The translations under genes were made by a program, and so were the position numbers. Under the pieces are notes generated by a model that was given only the letters and a program-made list of their open reading frames with translations, had not been told where the DNA came from and made no database searches. A DNA stretch of 7,507 nucleotides. Origin: Crocinitomicaceae bacterium (GTDB taxonomy: Bacteria > Bacteroidota > Bacteroidia > Flavobacteriales_D > Crocinitomicaceae). The stretch lies in NCBI GenBank assembly GCA_013215515.1, contig JABSPC010000116.1, positions 1-7,507 of the forward strand, written 5' to 3'. Shown here piece after piece: positions 7,145 to 7,507 of this stretch. Position 1 is the first letter of the stretch; the number at the start of each line of letters is the position of its first letter.

Positions 7145-7150
7145 GCGATT

Positions 7151-7507
7151 ATGAATTTTGGATCTAGAAATAAAGTAAAAGTTGATGGCGGTATGGCATC
7201 GATGACAGATCTTGTCTTTCTGTTGTTGATCTTTTTCATAATTATGGCCCTAATGAGTAACCCTACGGCTAGAGTTGACGTACCAAAAGATAGCAATCAT
7301 CCACCTGAAACAAATCCTGTTGCAGCTGGTGTTGTAGTAACTGAGGATAATCTTTATTACGTATTGCCTCATGATAGTGAGAATCAGGCAAGACCGTTTG
7401 AAGAGATACAAAAAGAGGTTAATGCCGCGATTGCTGGTTCAGGTGACACAAAATTGAAAATTGAAGGACATAAAAATGCAGATTACGAAGCTGTATTTAA
7501 AGTTTTA
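7151..7507 (+). CDS. exbD: biopolymer transport protein ExbD (5' part, cut by the window edge)
   Basis: An open frame from the ATG at 7151 runs to the right edge without a stop, giving the first 119 residues. The start is basic and short (MNFGSRNKVKVDGGMASM), followed by a single membrane helix at about 20-36 beginning TDLVFLLLIFFIIM. D20 matches the essential membrane aspartate of ExbD/TolR (D25 in E. coli), so the proton pathway residue is kept. The rest is the periplasmic domain, which ends in LKIEGHKNADYEAVFKVL, the usual late ExbD region, so only a small C-terminal part is probably missing. It follows exbB by 6 bases and should make the ExbB-ExbD channel with it. The linker at about 46-60, rich in Pro and Asn, is typical of the stretch between helix and periplasmic domain. 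In related bacteria a tonB gene often follows, which cannot be seen here. Confidence 0.9.
   Translation, partial: MNFGSRNKVKVDGGMASMTDLVFLLLIFFIIMALMSNPTARVDVPKDSNHPPETNPVAAGVVVTEDNLYYVLPHDSENQARPFEEIQKEVNAAIAGSGDTKLKIEGHKNADYEAVFKVL

Noticed and set aside
6718..7296. Minus-strand open frames across exbB and the start of exbD
   Set aside because: They oppose two well-supported genes and show no start-site signals or domain motifs.
1..7507. Mobile elements, CRISPR arrays, tRNA/rRNA genes or a defence or biosynthetic system
   Set aside because: I saw no transposase, terminal repeats, repeat-spacer pattern, cloverleaf or unknown gene cluster; every long frame is a familiar housekeeping or transport gene.

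Overview
The window looks like an ordinary chromosomal stretch from a member of the Bacteroidota, most likely Flavobacteriales (a Crocinitomicaceae/Fluviicola-like lineage is my guess). The DNA is AT-rich. Genes mostly lack Shine-Dalgarno sequences. Upstream regions carry the TAnnTTTG -7 element of the Bacteroidota primary sigma factor. The protein versions seen (short AnmK, divergent Glu/Leu-type dehydrogenase, NhaD, ExbB/ExbD) also fit this phylum.

Region 1 (1-1379): murF, which adds D-Ala-D-Ala to the peptidoglycan precursor, runs rightward and ends at a hairpin terminator it shares with the convergent acyl-CoA dehydrogenase gene. Region 2 (1380-3668): the acyl-CoA dehydrogenase gene (minus strand) and anmK (plus strand, cell-wall sugar recycling) diverge from a 78-base intergenic region where their putative promoters overlap. 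Region 3 (3669-7507): a perfect TAnnTTTG element precedes a likely operon of a Glu/Leu/Phe/Val-type amino acid dehydrogenase, an NhaD-type Na+/H+ antiporter, exbB and exbD. The gaps are 21, 30 and 6 bases, with no terminator between genes. exbD is cut by the window's right edge.

Two genes act at opposite ends of peptidoglycan metabolism (murF in synthesis, anmK in recycling). Two encode catabolic oxidoreductases (acyl-CoA and amino acid dehydrogenases). Three encode inner-membrane proteins that make or spend ion gradients (NhaD, and ExbB/ExbD, which power TonB-dependent outer-membrane uptake). The gdh-nhaD-exbB-exbD order hints at co-expression of reducing-power supply, sodium homeostasis and TonB energisation, but this is inference.

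I found no mobile element, CRISPR array, tRNA or rRNA gene, large repeat or defence system. No gap between genes is longer than about 110 bases. I see no convincing undescribed system. The best second looks are the divergent dehydrogenase, the histidine-rich loop in NhaD, the overlapping divergent promoters, and the possible leaderless mRNAs of murF and anmK.
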